64,000 nucleotides of DNA from an uncultured Kordiimonas sp. (GCA_947492375.1 CANLMI010000002.1:559529-623528), one strand, 5' to 3'. Counted from the stretch's first letter, positions 43,283 to 53,571 are shown. Made by a program: numbers and translations. Notes: generated by a model not told the origin, from the letters alone.

Positions 43283-43975
43283 ATGCTGCTCTTTGTCGGA
43301 TTAGGCAATCCTGGCGGCAAGTATGAGAAAAACCGGCATAATATTGGTTTTATGGCGATGGACAATATTGTTCATCGCCATAACTTTTCTAAAGCGACTA
43401 AACGTTGGCAAGCCATAATGCACGAAGGGCGGATTGGCACACAAAAAGTTATCGCGTTAAAACCTCAAACTTTTATGAACAATAGCGGACAAGCAGTCGG
43501 CGAAGTTATGCGTTTTTTTAAACTTACCCCTGCGGATGTATATGTATTTTATGACGAACTCGACCTCGCTTTTGGCAAAGTAAAGGCAAAGTTTGGCGGC
43601 GGTGCGGCCGGACATAATGGTATCCGGTCAATCACATCGCATATTGGTTCTGATTATCATCGTATCCGTATGGGTATAGGGCATCCCGGTCATAAAGACC
43701 GTGTTCACGGCCATGTTCTCGGCGACTTTGCCAAGTCCGAACAACATCAACTTGAACATATGCTTGATGCGGTTAGCCAGAACGTGAATTGGCTGGCAGA
43801 TAACAATTTGTCACGCTTTATGAGCGACGTAGCTCTATCGATATCACCAGATAAAACTAGCAACACAGCGAACAGCAAACACACTAATAAAAAAGCAAAC
43901 CCTGTTCAACTGAAACAAAATAAGCAAGAAGGGCCTATGGCGGCAATGCTTCGTGCACTTAAAGGAGATAAATAA
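43283..43975 (+). CDS. pth: Peptidyl-tRNA hydrolase
   Basis: Recycles tRNA from prematurely released peptidyl-tRNA. 230 residues. LFVGLGNPGGKYEKNRHNIG contains catalytic H19; PQTFMNNSGQAV, YDELDLAFGKVK and GGAAGHNGIRSI are the usual signatures. The C-terminal ~35 residues are a lysine- and glutamine-rich extension beyond the bacterial core, common in alphaproteobacteria. The stop codon overlaps the ychF start (TAATG), so the two are translationally coupled. Confidence 0.95.
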   Translation: MLLFVGLGNPGGKYEKNRHNIGFMAMDNIVHRHNFSKATKRWQAIMHEGRIGTQKVIALKPQTFMNNSGQAVGEVMRFFKLTPADVYVFYDELDLAFGKVKAKFGGGAAGHNGIRSITSHIGSDYHRIRMGIGHPGHKDRVHGHVLGDFAKSEQHQLEHMLDAVSQNVNWLADNNLSRFMSDVALSISPDKTSNTANSKHTNKKANPVQLKQNKQEGPMAAMLRALKGDK

Positions 43976-45078
43976 TGGGTTTTAAATGCGGTATTGTTGG
44001 ATTACCCAACGTCGGAAAATCCACTCTTTTTAATGCACTTACCAACACAGCTTCCGCAGCGGCAGCCAACTACCCTTTCTGTACAATAGAGCCCAACGTG
44101 GGCCAAGTTCCTGTGCCTGACCAAAGGTTATATGAACTTTCCAAGCTGGCTGGCTCCAAAAACGTTATCCCAACACAACTTTCCTTCGTCGATATTGCCG
44201 GGCTGGTACGCGGGGCCTCACAAGGCGAAGGACTCGGTAATCAATTCCTTGGAAACATCCGCGAGGTAGATGCAATCTGTCATGTTCTTCGCTGTTTTGA
44301 AGACGGCGATATTACCCACGTTGACGGACGAGTGGACCCTGTAGCCGATGCTGACACCATCGAGACAGAGCTAATGCTTGCAGACCTGGAAAGCTTGGAA
44401 GGGCGCATTCACAACCTTGGCAGGCGGGTGCGCGGCGGCGACAAAGAAGCAATCGCCACCCTGGCAATGGTTGAACGTGCAATTGAAGTACTAAAAGAAG
44501 GCAAGCCTGCGCGGCATATTGATGTTGCGGACGAAGAAGAAGCAAAAACATTAAAAATGCTGCAACTGCTAACCGCAAAACCTATTCTTTACATTTGTAA
44601 TGTCGATGAAGATAGCGCTGCTACTGGCAATGACTTCTCGGAAGCTGTAAAAAAGATGGCTGAAGAACAAGGGTCAGGCTGCGTTATTATTTCAGCAGCG
44701 GTAGAAGCCGAAATCGCTCAACTCGATGAAGAAGAAGAAAAAGCGGAATTCTTGGAAACCCTTGGATTAGGACAAACTGGTTTGGCGAGGGTTATTCGCG
44801 CTGGATACGATTTACTTGAATTAATCACATACTTTACTTGTGGCCCCAAAGAAACACGCGCCTGGACAATCACAACAGGTACAAAAGCACCACAAGCTGC
44901 TGGCGTCATCCATACCGACTTTGAAAAAGGTTTCATTCGTGCTGAAACAACTGCATATGAAGATTACGTCAATTTAGGCGGTGAACAAGGTGCAAAGGAT
45001 GCCGGGAAAGCGCGCCTGGAAGGCAAAGAATATATTGTCGTGGACGGCGATATCATGCTCTTTAGGTTCAACACTTAA
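43975..45078 (+). CDS. ychF: Redox-regulated ATPase/GTPase YchF (OLA1 family)
   Basis: An Obg-related P-loop ATPase that binds ribosomes, with links to oxidative stress. 367 residues: G1 [18 protein letters not shown], a switch region, [20 protein letters not shown] (G3), a coiled-coil insert at ~125-190, NVDED in place of the GTP-specific NKxD, and a C-terminal TGS domain (~280-365). The NxxE-type change at G4 fits the ATP preference known for this family. Confidence 0.95.
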   Translation: MGFKCGIVGLPNVGKSTLFNALTNTASAAAANYPFCTIEPNVGQVPVPDQRLYELSKLAGSKNVIPTQLSFVDIAGLVRGASQGEGLGNQFLGNIREVDAICHVLRCFEDGDITHVDGRVDPVADADTIETELMLADLESLEGRIHNLGRRVRGGDKEAIATLAMVERAIEVLKEGKPARHIDVADEEEAKTLKMLQLLTAKPILYICNVDEDSAATGNDFSEAVKKMAEEQGSGCVIISAAVEAEIAQLDEEEEKAEFLETLGLGQTGLARVIRAGYDLLELITYFTCGPKETRAWTITTGTKAPQAAGVIHTDFEKGFIRAETTAYEDYVNLGGEQGAKDAGKARLEGKEYIVVDGDIMLFRFNT

Positions 45079-45099
45079 TATAGAGATAAGCAGTATATC

Positions 45100-45138
45100 A
45101 AAAAAGGCTCTGATTAATTATTAACCAGAGCCTTTTTT
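45100..45138. terminator. Bidirectional terminator between ychF and suhB
   Basis: AAAAAAGGCTCTG (45100-45112) and CAGAGCCTTTTTT (45126-45138), a 13-bp stem with a 13-base AT loop. It serves both convergent genes. Confidence 0.9.
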
Positions 45139-45159
45139 ATTTGAAAATAAAGCCTTCGC

Positions 45160-45975
45160 TTAACTGCTTTTAGCTAAATTCCTTCTCGCGCGTTTTATAA
45201 CGCGTTCCATAGGAGAATGTAACCGATCATTAGAAGCGATAATTGACCCATTTTTTAACATCTCTTGACGCCCGGAAATATCACTGACATATCCACCCGC
45301 TTCACGCACAAGCAAAATACCAGCCGCAATATCCCAAATATTCAAATTATCTTCCCAAAAACCATCAAAACGACCTGCGGCAACATACGCAAGATCAAGT
45401 GATGCTGAGCCAAAACGCCGGATACCGGCAACACTTGGGATAAACTCTTCGATTTCCGCGATCGATTCTTGCGCTCCATCCCTGCCTTTAAAAGGAATAC
45501 CCGTTGCCAATAATGCCGCTTCAAGCTTATCACGCCCAGCAACACGTAAACGCGCATCATTCAAATAGGCACCCTGGCCTTTTTCTGCCCAAAACAAATC
45601 TTCACTAAGCGGTGCATATGTTACGCCTGCAATGATTTCGCCGCGCTCTTCAACAGCAACAGTTAGTGCAAAATGCGGTAAGCCATGAAGAAAATTTGTT
45701 GTTCCATCAAGTGGATCAATGATGAAGCGAGTATCGGGTTTCTTTCCCTCAATTTCACCACGTTCCTCCATAATGAAACCAAAATCAGGTCGTGCCGCAG
45801 ACAATTCTTCATAAAGAACTTGTTCAGCCTTACGATCAGCTGTGGATACAAAATCAGCAGGACCTTTCTTGGAGACCTGCAAATGCTCGACCTCCCCAAA
45901 ATCTCGGCGTAGACCACGGCTTGCCTTCATAACTGCTGAAACCATGACATTAATTAACGGGGAACGACGGGCCAT
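45160..45975 (-). CDS. suhB: Inositol monophosphatase family protein SuhB
   Basis: A magnesium-dependent, lithium-sensitive-type phosphatase. 271 residues with the metal-site motifs FIDPLDGTTNFLHGLPHF and WDIAAGILLVREAGG and an intact metal glutamate in FIMEERGE. In E. coli SuhB also joins the rRNA antitermination complex; in alphaproteobacteria the physiological substrate is not certain. It lies downstream of efp, with an efp terminator between. Confidence 0.9.
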   Translation of the reverse strand: MARRSPLINVMVSAVMKASRGLRRDFGEVEHLQVSKKGPADFVSTADRKAEQVLYEELSAARPDFGFIMEERGEIEGKKPDTRFIIDPLDGTTNFLHGLPHFALTVAVEERGEIIAGVTYAPLSEDLFWAEKGQGAYLNDARLRVAGRDKLEAALLATGIPFKGRDGAQESIAEIEEFIPSVAGIRRFGSASLDLAYVAAGRFDGFWEDNLNIWDIAAGILLVREAGGYVSDISGRQEMLKNGSIIASNDRLHSPMERVIKRARRNLAKSS

Positions 45976-45995
45976 CTTGGCATCCCTTCATAAAG

Positions 45996-46033
45996 CAAAA
46001 ATAAAACCGCAGAGTTTTAAACACACTGCGGTT
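45996..46033 (-). terminator. Rho-independent terminator after efp
   Basis: On the minus strand AACCGCAG pairs with CTGCGGTT (plus 46026-46033 and 46005-46012) and is followed by TTTTATTTTT. It separates efp from suhB. Confidence 0.8.
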
Positions 46034-46050
46034 CATAAAATATAATAAGA

Positions 46051-46614
46051 TTAATCAGCGCGGCTTACGTATTCACGCTCAGCGGTCGAAACAACAATTT
46101 TATCACCGACATTAACAAATGGAGGCACACCAACACGAAGGCCATTTTCAAGCGTCGCAGGCTTATACGAACTAGATGCTGTTTGACCTTTTACAACTGG
46201 TTCCGTCTCTGTTACTTCGAGCGTTACCTTTTCAGGCAAGCTGACACCAAGCGGTGTTTCCTCATGCAATTCAATTTGAACCTGCATACCATCTTGCAAA
46301 AACACAGCATCATCGCCTATATCTTCTTCGGAAATCGCGATCTGTTCGTATGTGCTCTGGTCCATAAAATTGAACATATCGCCTTCTCGGTACAGATATT
46401 GGTAATCCTTTTGTTCTAAGCGAGCACGTTCAACTTTTTCACTTGAACGAAAGCGCTCGTTTAATTTAGAGCCGTCTCTTAGGTTCTTTAATTCAACCTG
46501 AAGATATGCCCCCCCTTTACCTGGCTGCGTATGCTGTGTTTTTACAGCGCGCCACAGGCCACCTTTATGCTCAATAACATTACCCGGACGAATGGAGTTA
46601 CCGTCAATTTTCAT
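46051..46614 (-). CDS. efp: Translation elongation factor P
   Basis: Relieves ribosome stalling at polyproline stretches. 187 residues, three beta-barrel domains. The tip of the first domain is [12 protein letters not shown], with lysine K33 at the position that is beta-lysylated by EpmA in many proteobacteria. No modification enzyme gene is visible in this window. The C-terminal OB domain ends with [20 protein letters not shown], the standard signature. Confidence 0.96.
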   Translation of the reverse strand: MKIDGNSIRPGNVIEHKGGLWRAVKTQHTQPGKGGAYLQVELKNLRDGSKLNERFRSSEKVERARLEQKDYQYLYREGDMFNFMDQSTYEQIAISEEDIGDDAVFLQDGMQVQIELHEETPLGVSLPEKVTLEVTETEPVVKGQTASSSYKPATLENGLRVGVPPFVNVGDKIVVSTAEREYVSRAD

Positions 46615-46831
46615 GAGAACACCTCATTAAGAACCATAAATCAAAGAACGAAAGCCATATAACTTTGCGCGCGGTCTACCAGATTTAGATTGCTAGTGCA
46701 ACATAAGGAAACACTTGAAGCGCGATTACTCTTTATATTGAACTCTTATAAACTGACGAGAATGTGATGATTGAACCAGAGTTTAATAGGTTATAGCTTC
46801 GTGATGCTTGCACCATGCTTAAAGGATTCAA

Positions 46832-47392
46832 ATGATGCGGACTTTAATCAATAGTATTTTGCTTGTTTTAACAATCACTTTTACGGCGCAAGCCGAGGTG
46901 GCTGACCTTGGCCCGGCAATTGGAACAAAGATTCCCCATAACTTAGCTGTAAAAGATGATCAGGGAAATAATCAAAATTTCAATAAGCTCGTTGGTGAAA
47001 AAGGTGCAGTGTTAGTTTTTTACCGTTCAGCAAAATGGTGTCCATTCTGCCAGCGTCAACTGATTGAACTAAACAAATCAGCAGCAGATTCCGCAAAAGA
47101 ATTAGGGTATAATTTAATCGGCATTAGTTATGATGATGTAACCGCGATCAATAAATTCAAAGTTAAAAATAATATTTCATACCCATTACTGTCGGATAAA
47201 GGTTCAAAAATCATAAATGCCTTTGGTATCCGAAACGAAGCCCATAAAGAAGGGCATTTTGCCTATGGTATTCCACATCCTATTCTGATTGTGACTGATA
47301 GAAATGGTATCATAAAAGCAAAATTGCGCGAAGATGGATATCGCAACCGTCCAGAGGTTGAGGTATTATTGGAAACAATAGAAAATCTCTAA
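46832..47392 (+). CDS. Exported peroxiredoxin-like redoxin with a CPFC motif
   Basis: 186 residues: signal peptide at 1-21 (ending AQAEV), then a thioredoxin-fold AhpC/TSA domain. The active site is YRSAKWCPFCQRQL, a CxxC disulfide pair rather than the single peroxidatic cysteine of the cytoplasmic 2-Cys enzyme at 23562. This points to a periplasmic thiol oxidoreductase or peroxidase that needs a membrane electron donor, which is not seen here. Convergent with thiE. Confidence 0.8.
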   Translation: MMRTLINSILLVLTITFTAQAEVADLGPAIGTKIPHNLAVKDDQGNNQNFNKLVGEKGAVLVFYRSAKWCPFCQRQLIELNKSAADSAKELGYNLIGISYDDVTAINKFKVKNNISYPLLSDKGSKIINAFGIRNEAHKEGHFAYGIPHPILIVTDRNGIIKAKLREDGYRNRPEVEVLLETIENL

Positions 47393-47442
47393 GAATTAAG
47401 TTCAGCTTTACAGGTGCAGCTATAGTAACACCTGAAATATAG

Positions 47443-48096
47443 CTATTTGTTTCCTTCTGCTACCCTGATAGCTGACAGTATTTTCTTTGCACCCTGAATT
47501 GGGCCTTCAGGCTCATTCCATACGGCACCAGAAACGGCGATAAAATCAGCGCCAGCCTTAACCAGATCGCCGCAATTATCAGCGGTAATGCCTCCAATTG
47601 CCACGCAAGGTAATTCTGTAATTGCTGACCATACGCGCAACAATTCCATATCCGCTTCATACTCTGTTGTTTTTGTTCCACTTGGATAAAATGCGCCAAA
47701 TGCAACATAGTTCGCTCCCGCTTCACCGGCTTGAAACGCAAGGTCCATACTGTCATGACATGTTTTCCCAACATCACGGTCAAAACCTATCAAGTCTCTT
47801 GCATCCTCAATAGTACCGTCATCTTGCCCCAAATGGACACCATCTGCGTCCAATTCAGCCGCGATGTCTGCTCGGTCATTAATGATGAACGCTACTTCGT
47901 TTTTATGGCATACATCACGTATCTTAGCGCCTATTGACTTTAGCTGATCATCGTCAACATTCTTAAGACGAAGCTGCAAACACGCAATATCCACCTCTTG
48001 AAACATTTGCTCAAGAGTGACCACAAACTGTTCCACATCATCAATCACCTCTGGGGTGATCAGATAAAGCATACAAGGTTCTTTTTTCTCAGCCAT
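47443..48096 (-). CDS. thiE: Thiamine-phosphate synthase
   Basis: Joins the pyrimidine and thiazole phosphates into thiamine phosphate. 217 residues, a TIM barrel with LYLITPE at the N-terminus, FIINDRADIAAELDADGVHLG (split: FIINDRADIA, DADGVHLGQDD), GKTCHDSMDLAFQAGEAGAN and PCVAIGGITADNCGDLVKAG. It lies downstream of fba. No TPP riboswitch is present, as only 25 bases separate the two genes. It is the only thiamine gene in the window; transketolase nearby uses the cofactor. Confidence 0.9.
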   Translation of the reverse strand: MAEKKEPCMLYLITPEVIDDVEQFVVTLEQMFQEVDIACLQLRLKNVDDDQLKSIGAKIRDVCHKNEVAFIINDRADIAAELDADGVHLGQDDGTIEDARDLIGFDRDVGKTCHDSMDLAFQAGEAGANYVAFGAFYPSGTKTTEYEADMELLRVWSAITELPCVAIGGITADNCGDLVKAGADFIAVSGAVWNEPEGPIQGAKKILSAIRVAEGNK

Positions 48097-48121
48097 CTTC
48101 GTCCTATCAAATCACTATCAT

Positions 48122-49183
48122 CTATTCTGCCAGCGATTTTCCGCGCGATTTTAAATCAACAAAAGCTTCATCGAGGCGTGCAATCATTGCTTCTTCACAT
48201 TTACGAAGCCATACGCGCGGATCATACTGTTTTTTGTAGGGCTGCCCTGTTTCAGGATGTACCTGCCATTTAAACGCCTCTGAGTTCTCATTAACATATT
48301 TCCCAACAGCTTCTGAAAAAGCAAATTGAGTATCTGTATCAATATTCATTTTGAAAACACCATATTCAAGTGCTTCTTCGATTTTCGCCTTTTCTGAACC
48401 AGAACCACCGTGGAAAACAAAATTAAGCGGGTTACCGTTAACCCCGCGCTCCGCAACAACAAGGTCTTGAGAAGCCTTCAAAATTTCAGGACGCAATTTC
48501 ACATTACCAGGCTTGTAAACACCGTGAACATTACCAAAGGACGCAGCAACAGAAAAATGACCAAGCGGTGTTAAGAGGTCATATGCTTTCAAAACATCTT
48601 CTGGTTGGGTGTAAAGGCTTGGGTTTTCAAAATCGTCACCAACGTCGGCACCTACACCATCTTCTTCCCCGCCAGTTACACCAAGCTCAATCTCAAGGCT
48701 CATGCCAAGCGGGTTCATATCTTTCAATACACGTGCACATGTCTCAAGGTTATCGTCAATCGCCTCTTCAGACAAATCCAGCATATGTGAACTATAAAGT
48801 GGTACGCCCTCTTTCTTGATGTTCTTGCGGCCTTCATCAACAAGCGCCTCAACCCAAGGCACCAGCTTACGGTTGGCATGGTCTGTATGCAAAATGACAC
48901 ATATACCATAATGTTCTGCCAATAATTGCACATGCTTTGCGGCAGAAACAGCTCCCAAGACCTTTGCCCCAAAGCTATCTTGCATACCTTTACCCGCATA
49001 GAATTGGGCACCACTATTTGAGAACTGAATGATAATGTCAGATTTATTTTTACCCGCAGCCTCCATAACTGCATTGATAGAATTAGTACCAACTACATTC
49101 ACCGCAGGCAGTGCATACCCACCATCCTTGCAGCTTTGAACAAGTTTCGCGTAATCTTCACCGAATACAACACCTGGTTTCAT
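48122..49183 (-). CDS. fbaA: Class II fructose-bisphosphate aldolase
   Basis: A zinc-dependent aldolase of glycolysis and gluconeogenesis, 353 residues from ATG 49183 (GGGA about eight bases upstream); the longer frame to 49216 lacks support. Signatures: ALPAVNVVGTNSINAVMEAA, zinc ligands in CVILHTDHANRKLV, a glycine-rich phosphate loop FHGGSGSEKAKI, and NIDTDTQFAFSEAV. The length and DHANRKL segment place it with the class IIA E. coli-type enzymes. Clustered with thiE and, across an inserted gene pair, with pgk, gap and tkt. Confidence 0.94.
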   Translation of the reverse strand: MKPGVVFGEDYAKLVQSCKDGGYALPAVNVVGTNSINAVMEAAGKNKSDIIIQFSNSGAQFYAGKGMQDSFGAKVLGAVSAAKHVQLLAEHYGICVILHTDHANRKLVPWVEALVDEGRKNIKKEGVPLYSSHMLDLSEEAIDDNLETCARVLKDMNPLGMSLEIELGVTGGEEDGVGADVGDDFENPSLYTQPEDVLKAYDLLTPLGHFSVAASFGNVHGVYKPGNVKLRPEILKASQDLVVAERGVNGNPLNFVFHGGSGSEKAKIEEALEYGVFKMNIDTDTQFAFSEAVGKYVNENSEAFKWQVHPETGQPYKKQYDPRVWLRKCEEAMIARLDEAFVDLKSRGKSLAE

Positions 49184-49386
49184 AAAAAATTCCCACAAAT
49201 AAAACCATAGCCTCACACGCTATCCAGCTTGGCATATAGAGCCAAAGCAATACGTTGAGCTACATAGTATCACCACATGCAGCCTTGATACACAAAGTCA
49301 CATGACTAGGCAATCAATGATGACTTTCAAACAATCGTTATTCATGCAATGATATTTAGGTAATAGGTTTTCAAGCACGGAGCCTG

Positions 49387-50367
49387 ATGGTCATGAAAGT
49401 AAAAAAACATTATTGGCACATTCTTCTTACTGCCACTTTTATCGCTATCAGTTCATGCGCTCCCAAGCACCCTGATCCCCCAATTACCGTCGCTGCAAAT
49501 CTATGGCCAGGCTATGATACTTTCTTTATGGCAGAGACAATGGACTTTTACCCAGAAGGGTCTGTTCATATGGTTGAAACACCAAGGTCACTTGCGCTTG
49601 CACAAGCAATTAGAGGCGCAAGCATCGATGCGGCTGCTATGTCGTTATCCCGAGCTATCGAACTTGCTGATAAAGAAGTTGAAATATCGATTGTGCTTGT
49701 TCTGGATAGCTCTAACGGGGCTGACGCTATTCTGGCAAAGCCTGAAATTAAAACAATGCAGGATTTAGCTGGAAAACGTGTTGCTGCCGAAATGGACTCG
49801 ATTTCTGGATATATGTTTCTTCGCGCCCTTGAAATCAACAACATGACAATTAACGATGTTAAAATGAGTAACATCGACAACCGTGAAATGGCCGCACGCT
49901 ATGAACGAGGTGAATTGGAAGCTGTGGCAATATATGGTTATGACCGTGCGAAAGTGTCTTCCCTCGGGGCGACAAAATTATTCGACTCTTCGGACATACC
50001 AGGGGAAATAATTGATGTTTTAGTCGTAAGGGATAGGTTTATTGAACAATATCCAAACAGAGTTGTTGATCTGATAATTGGATGGGCAAAAACGATTAAT
50101 CACCTTAACACCCTTAAACCCGGCCAACCATTACCCGAAGGCGCTATGAACAAACAAGATTATCAAGACGCTAAAACCGGGATAAAAATCTGGTCCCCGA
50201 CTGAGAATTTTAACGCCTTTAAAAATAATGGACAAAACCTAGTCTCAATACTTGATTCTAATATTCAACACAGTATCAAACTCGGCTTCATTGAAGGGGA
50301 GATTACACCGCCATCAATTGATGGTAGTTATTTAAAGTTGGCCTTAAATAAAGTGCAACCGGATTGA
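49387..50367 (+). CDS. Periplasmic substrate-binding lipoprotein (NMT1/NrtA type), no transporter partner
   Basis: 326 residues. The N-terminal signal ends in the lipobox ISSC (cysteine near residue 24), so it is a lipoprotein. The rest is a type II periplasmic binding fold: ITVAANLWPGYDTFFMAE, ALAQAIRGASIDAAAMSLSR, MQDLAGKRVAAEMDSISGYM, YERGELEAVAIYGYDRAKV. This is the group used for nitrate, sulfonates and thiamine precursors. No ABC permease or ATPase gene is adjacent. Instead a hybrid histidine kinase starts 4 bases after the stop. The protein probably presents a ligand to the kinase (inference). Confidence 0.8.
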   Translation: MVMKVKKHYWHILLTATFIAISSCAPKHPDPPITVAANLWPGYDTFFMAETMDFYPEGSVHMVETPRSLALAQAIRGASIDAAAMSLSRAIELADKEVEISIVLVLDSSNGADAILAKPEIKTMQDLAGKRVAAEMDSISGYMFLRALEINNMTINDVKMSNIDNREMAARYERGELEAVAIYGYDRAKVSSLGATKLFDSSDIPGEIIDVLVVRDRFIEQYPNRVVDLIIGWAKTINHLNTLKPGQPLPEGAMNKQDYQDAKTGIKIWSPTENFNAFKNNGQNLVSILDSNIQHSIKLGFIEGEITPPSIDGSYLKLALNKVQPD

Positions 50368-50371
50368 CCAT

Positions 50372-52312
50372 ATGTTTCAAAACATGGCACTAAAAACTCT
50401 TATCCCTATTCTTTTTCTCATAAGTGGGTTGCTATTAATATTTGCTTTTTATTTTATAGTCATCCCATCAGCTAATAGAGAAGCATACGAATTTTCAGAA
50501 GAACAGAGCCGCCTTCTATTACAGTCACAGCAAGGGCGCTTAGATACATTACTTACAAGCGGAAATGCCACTAGAATTGGGTATGATATTTTTTTCGCAG
50601 CAGCAGACGAACGCGTAAAAATGATATTGGTAATAAATGATAACGGCGTCATTGAGTATGCTCACCGTTCCAAGCTCATTGGCAAAACATTGGATAATAT
50701 AGGATTAAACTTTTCCGATGACCTAATAAAAACCACAACACAGTATGGAACTATTTCGGTTGCTCCCATAGAGGATAAACCAGAAATGATTGCGGCCTAT
50801 GCTGGGTTATCATTTGTCAAAGATGCTGCCGTCAACCGCTGGACTTTAATAATAGTCGAGGATTATGGGGCCGTATTAAAGCATGTTACGTCAATCGTTA
50901 CTTTTCCGTCAGAATTACTCGCCACTTTCTTCATTGTTATTGGGCTCGCTGTCGCAACCATATTAGGTGCACGCCTTAAAAACAGATTAGCACCGCTGCT
51001 GGAAAACTCGGCAGCAGTGGCTGCTGGGCAAACAAGTGTCCGAACCAATCTAAAAGGACAAGACGAATTTGCTGATCTAAGCAATGCATTTGATAACATG
51101 GCTGATCAATTTGAAATTCAGCAACAGCAATTAAAACTTGCCAAAGAAACCGCAGAAAATGCGAACCGCGCCAAAACATTATTCCTATCAGGCATCAGCC
51201 ATGAAATCCGCACACCGCTAACCAATATAATTGGATTTTTAGAACTTATGGATCTGCCCAATAGCGACAGCGATGATATCAAACTATACTCGCAATCTGC
51301 TAAAACATCCGCAGGAACACTACTGGGTCTAATTGAAGATATTATGCAGTTTTCCAAACTCGATGCAGGTGAAATAACGTCAAACAATGAACCCTTTTGT
51401 CTTAGCCTATTAATACAGAATATTGTAGAACCATACACACAGCAAGCTGGGGAGAACTCATTAGCGCTTCGAATAAAAAGCCTATCTGATGAGCCTATTT
51501 GGATTGAGAGCGATTACCGAATTATCCGTCAAATTCTGATGAACCTCATTAGTAACGCGATTAAATTTTCGTCAAATGGTACTGTCACAGTTGGCCACGA
51601 TATCGACTTTAAAACTGCGGAAATCGGCAAAGTATCAATCTGGGTTGAAGACGACGGTATTGGTATGACAGTGAACAAAACAGAAAATATCGAAAAATAT
51701 TTAAATGGGTCACATGAAAGCCATTACGAAGGCGATTTAGGGCTTGGGGTATCAATATGCAAACAGCTTAGTGGCTTTTTAGACGCTAAATGGCACGTCA
51801 ATTCCACTGAAGGTGAAGGCAGTAAGTTCCTATTCGAAATCCTTGTGAAACCAACATCACCGAAAACCGAAGTATCATTCAAAGATATCAATATCCACGG
51901 CCAAAATCATTTAAATATACTTGTTGTTGAAGACCACATGATTAACCAATTGCTTATACAAAGTATATTAGAGAAATGGGGGCATACAGTTACCTGCTCA
52001 AAAACAGGCGAAGAGGCGATAGAAGCAGTAAAAGCAACACTTATTTACCCAGATAAAAACTTCTTCGATGTATGTTTACTAGACATAAATATGCTCAATA
52101 TGAATGGATACGAAACAATATTTAATATTCGCGCACTCTCCGATAAAACGGCCAATTTACCAAGCATAGCGGTTACTGCTAATGTTAGTGAGCAATCAAA
52201 AAGAGAATGCATCAATCATGGCATAGAAGGCTTTGTTGCAAAACCGATCGATACTGAAAATCTCGCAGCAGAACTTTTCCGTGTTACTCATATTTTAGCA
52301 AACCACGAATAA
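50372..52312 (+). CDS. Membrane hybrid histidine kinase paired with the binding lipoprotein
   Basis: 646 residues. TM1 at ~8-31, a ~150-residue periplasmic sensor (Cache-like in length and pattern, VKMILVINDNGVIEYAHRSK), TM2 at ~181-201 and a HAMP linker. Then HisKA with H277 in FLSGISHEIRTPLTNI, HATPase with N, G1 and G2 boxes (LMNLISNAIKFS, VEDDGIGM, GDLGLGVSICKQLSG) and a C-terminal receiver with phospho-acceptor D571 in DVCLLDINMLNMNG. No HPt or DNA-binding domain, so phosphate must leave to another protein. Four bases downstream of the binding lipoprotein and surely co-transcribed. Confidence 0.88.
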   Translation: MFQNMALKTLIPILFLISGLLLIFAFYFIVIPSANREAYEFSEEQSRLLLQSQQGRLDTLLTSGNATRIGYDIFFAAADERVKMILVINDNGVIEYAHRSKLIGKTLDNIGLNFSDDLIKTTTQYGTISVAPIEDKPEMIAAYAGLSFVKDAAVNRWTLIIVEDYGAVLKHVTSIVTFPSELLATFFIVIGLAVATILGARLKNRLAPLLENSAAVAAGQTSVRTNLKGQDEFADLSNAFDNMADQFEIQQQQLKLAKETAENANRAKTLFLSGISHEIRTPLTNIIGFLELMDLPNSDSDDIKLYSQSAKTSAGTLLGLIEDIMQFSKLDAGEITSNNEPFCLSLLIQNIVEPYTQQAGENSLALRIKSLSDEPIWIESDYRIIRQILMNLISNAIKFSSNGTVTVGHDIDFKTAEIGKVSIWVEDDGIGMTVNKTENIEKYLNGSHESHYEGDLGLGVSICKQLSGFLDAKWHVNSTEGEGSKFLFEILVKPTSPKTEVSFKDINIHGQNHLNILVVEDHMINQLLIQSILEKWGHTVTCSKTGEEAIEAVKATLIYPDKNFFDVCLLDINMLNMNGYETIFNIRALSDKTANLPSIAVTANVSEQSKRECINHGIEGFVAKPIDTENLAAELFRVTHILANHE

Positions 52313-52356
52313 GTTCTACCTTAGTTTGTCAAACATCAATTTATCATGCAGGCCTT

Positions 52357-53523
52357 TTATGAAGTAAGTGCCTCAACGCCAGGAAGTACCCTTCCTTCCA
52401 TCCATTCAAGAAAAGCCCCGCCAGCGGTAGAAATATGAGTGAAACTATTTTTTGCACCAGCATGTGCAAGCGCTGCAACAGTGTCACCGCCGCCTGCAAC
52501 ACTTAACAAAGCACCCTTTTCAGTCAAGCTAGCCGCTTTTTGGGCCAACGCCACAGTTGCCTGATCAAAGGGTTCCATTTCAAAGGCTCCCATAGGGCCA
52601 TTCCAGACGAGCGTATCGGCACTTTCCAGCACTTTACAAAGCATAGTTACTGTCTCAGGTCCCGCATCCAAAATCATTTCGTCACTTGCTACATCATCAA
52701 TCGCTACTGTTTTATTTTCAGCATTGGTCTTAAACTCTTTCGCTACGACAACATCAACAGGAAGATGAACCTGACAGCCTGCCTTCTCAGCATTAGCAAG
52801 GATTGCCAAGGCCGTTTCCTTAAGATCTTTTTCACAAAGGCTGGCACCAACATCAACACCTTGCGCATACAGAAAGGTATTAGCCATACCACCGCCAATG
52901 ATCAAATGATCCACTCTCGTAACAAGGTTCTCAAGAACAGCGAGCTTGGATGACACTTTAGCGCCGCCCACCACAGCGACGACAGGCGGTTTCGGCGTAC
53001 CCAGTGCATTATCCAGTGCAGCTAATTCTGCCCCCATTGTCTCACCAGCCGCAGCTGGTAATAACCTGGCAAGTGCCTCAGTTGACGCATGCGCCCGGTG
53101 AGCACAAGAAAAAGCATCATTTATATATACATCCCCTAGTGCGGCATATCTACTTGCTAACTCTGAGTCATTTTTCTCTTCGCCAGCTTCAAAGCGGGTA
53201 TTTTCTAATACAATAACATTTTCGTTCGAAAGAACTTCACCAAGTAAATTAAAACCGACAGGCCGGCCTAAAACTTCTGCTAGTGCTGGCACAACAGGCC
53301 GCAGTGACATCTCTGGAACAATTTGCCCTTTAGGCCTGCCAAAGTGCGCAAGCAAAACACATCTACCGCCTGCGGCAATGACTGCATCTACTGTCGGCTT
53401 TACTGCCTGCAATCTTGTGTCATCCGTAACGATGCCACCCTGCATTGGAACATTCAAATCCACACGAACAAGCGCGCGCTTACCACTTAAATCACCAAGG
53501 TCAGAAATTCTTTCAAAAGCCAT
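52357..53523 (-). CDS. pgk: Phosphoglycerate kinase
   Basis: Reversible ATP-forming step of glycolysis. 388 residues from ATG 53523; the frame to 53550 is an upstream extension. Motifs: [57 protein letters not shown] and the C-terminal GGGDTVAAL nucleotide loop. It follows gap on the minus strand, with a terminator between them. Confidence 0.95.
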   Translation of the reverse strand: MAFERISDLGDLSGKRALVRVDLNVPMQGGIVTDDTRLQAVKPTVDAVIAAGGRCVLLAHFGRPKGQIVPEMSLRPVVPALAEVLGRPVGFNLLGEVLSNENVIVLENTRFEAGEEKNDSELASRYAALGDVYINDAFSCAHRAHASTEALARLLPAAAGETMGAELAALDNALGTPKPPVVAVVGGAKVSSKLAVLENLVTRVDHLIIGGGMANTFLYAQGVDVGASLCEKDLKETALAILANAEKAGCQVHLPVDVVVAKEFKTNAENKTVAIDDVASDEMILDAGPETVTMLCKVLESADTLVWNGPMGAFEMEPFDQATVALAQKAASLTEKGALLSVAGGGDTVAALAHAGAKNSFTHISTAGGAFLEWMEGRVLPGVEALTS

Positions 53524-53548
53524 TTTTTTATTCTCTTCAATCAAACAC

Positions 53549-53571
53549 AAAAAAGGCGGCTAAAAGCCGCC
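53549..53571 (-). terminator. Intercistronic terminator between gap and pgk
   Basis: GGCGGC and GCCGCC (53555-53571, loop TAAAA on the plus strand) followed on the minus strand by six T (53554-53549). It should reduce transcription from gap into pgk, and lies just 26 bases before the pgk start. Confidence 0.8.

Noticed and set aside
47393-47442. CAGGTG/CACCTG hairpin between the periplasmic redoxin and thiE as a terminator
   Set aside because: The stem is short with a long loop and no T-run follows on either strand.
48097-48121. TPP riboswitch before thiE
   Set aside because: Only 25 bases separate thiE from fba, and no THI-box sequence is visible.
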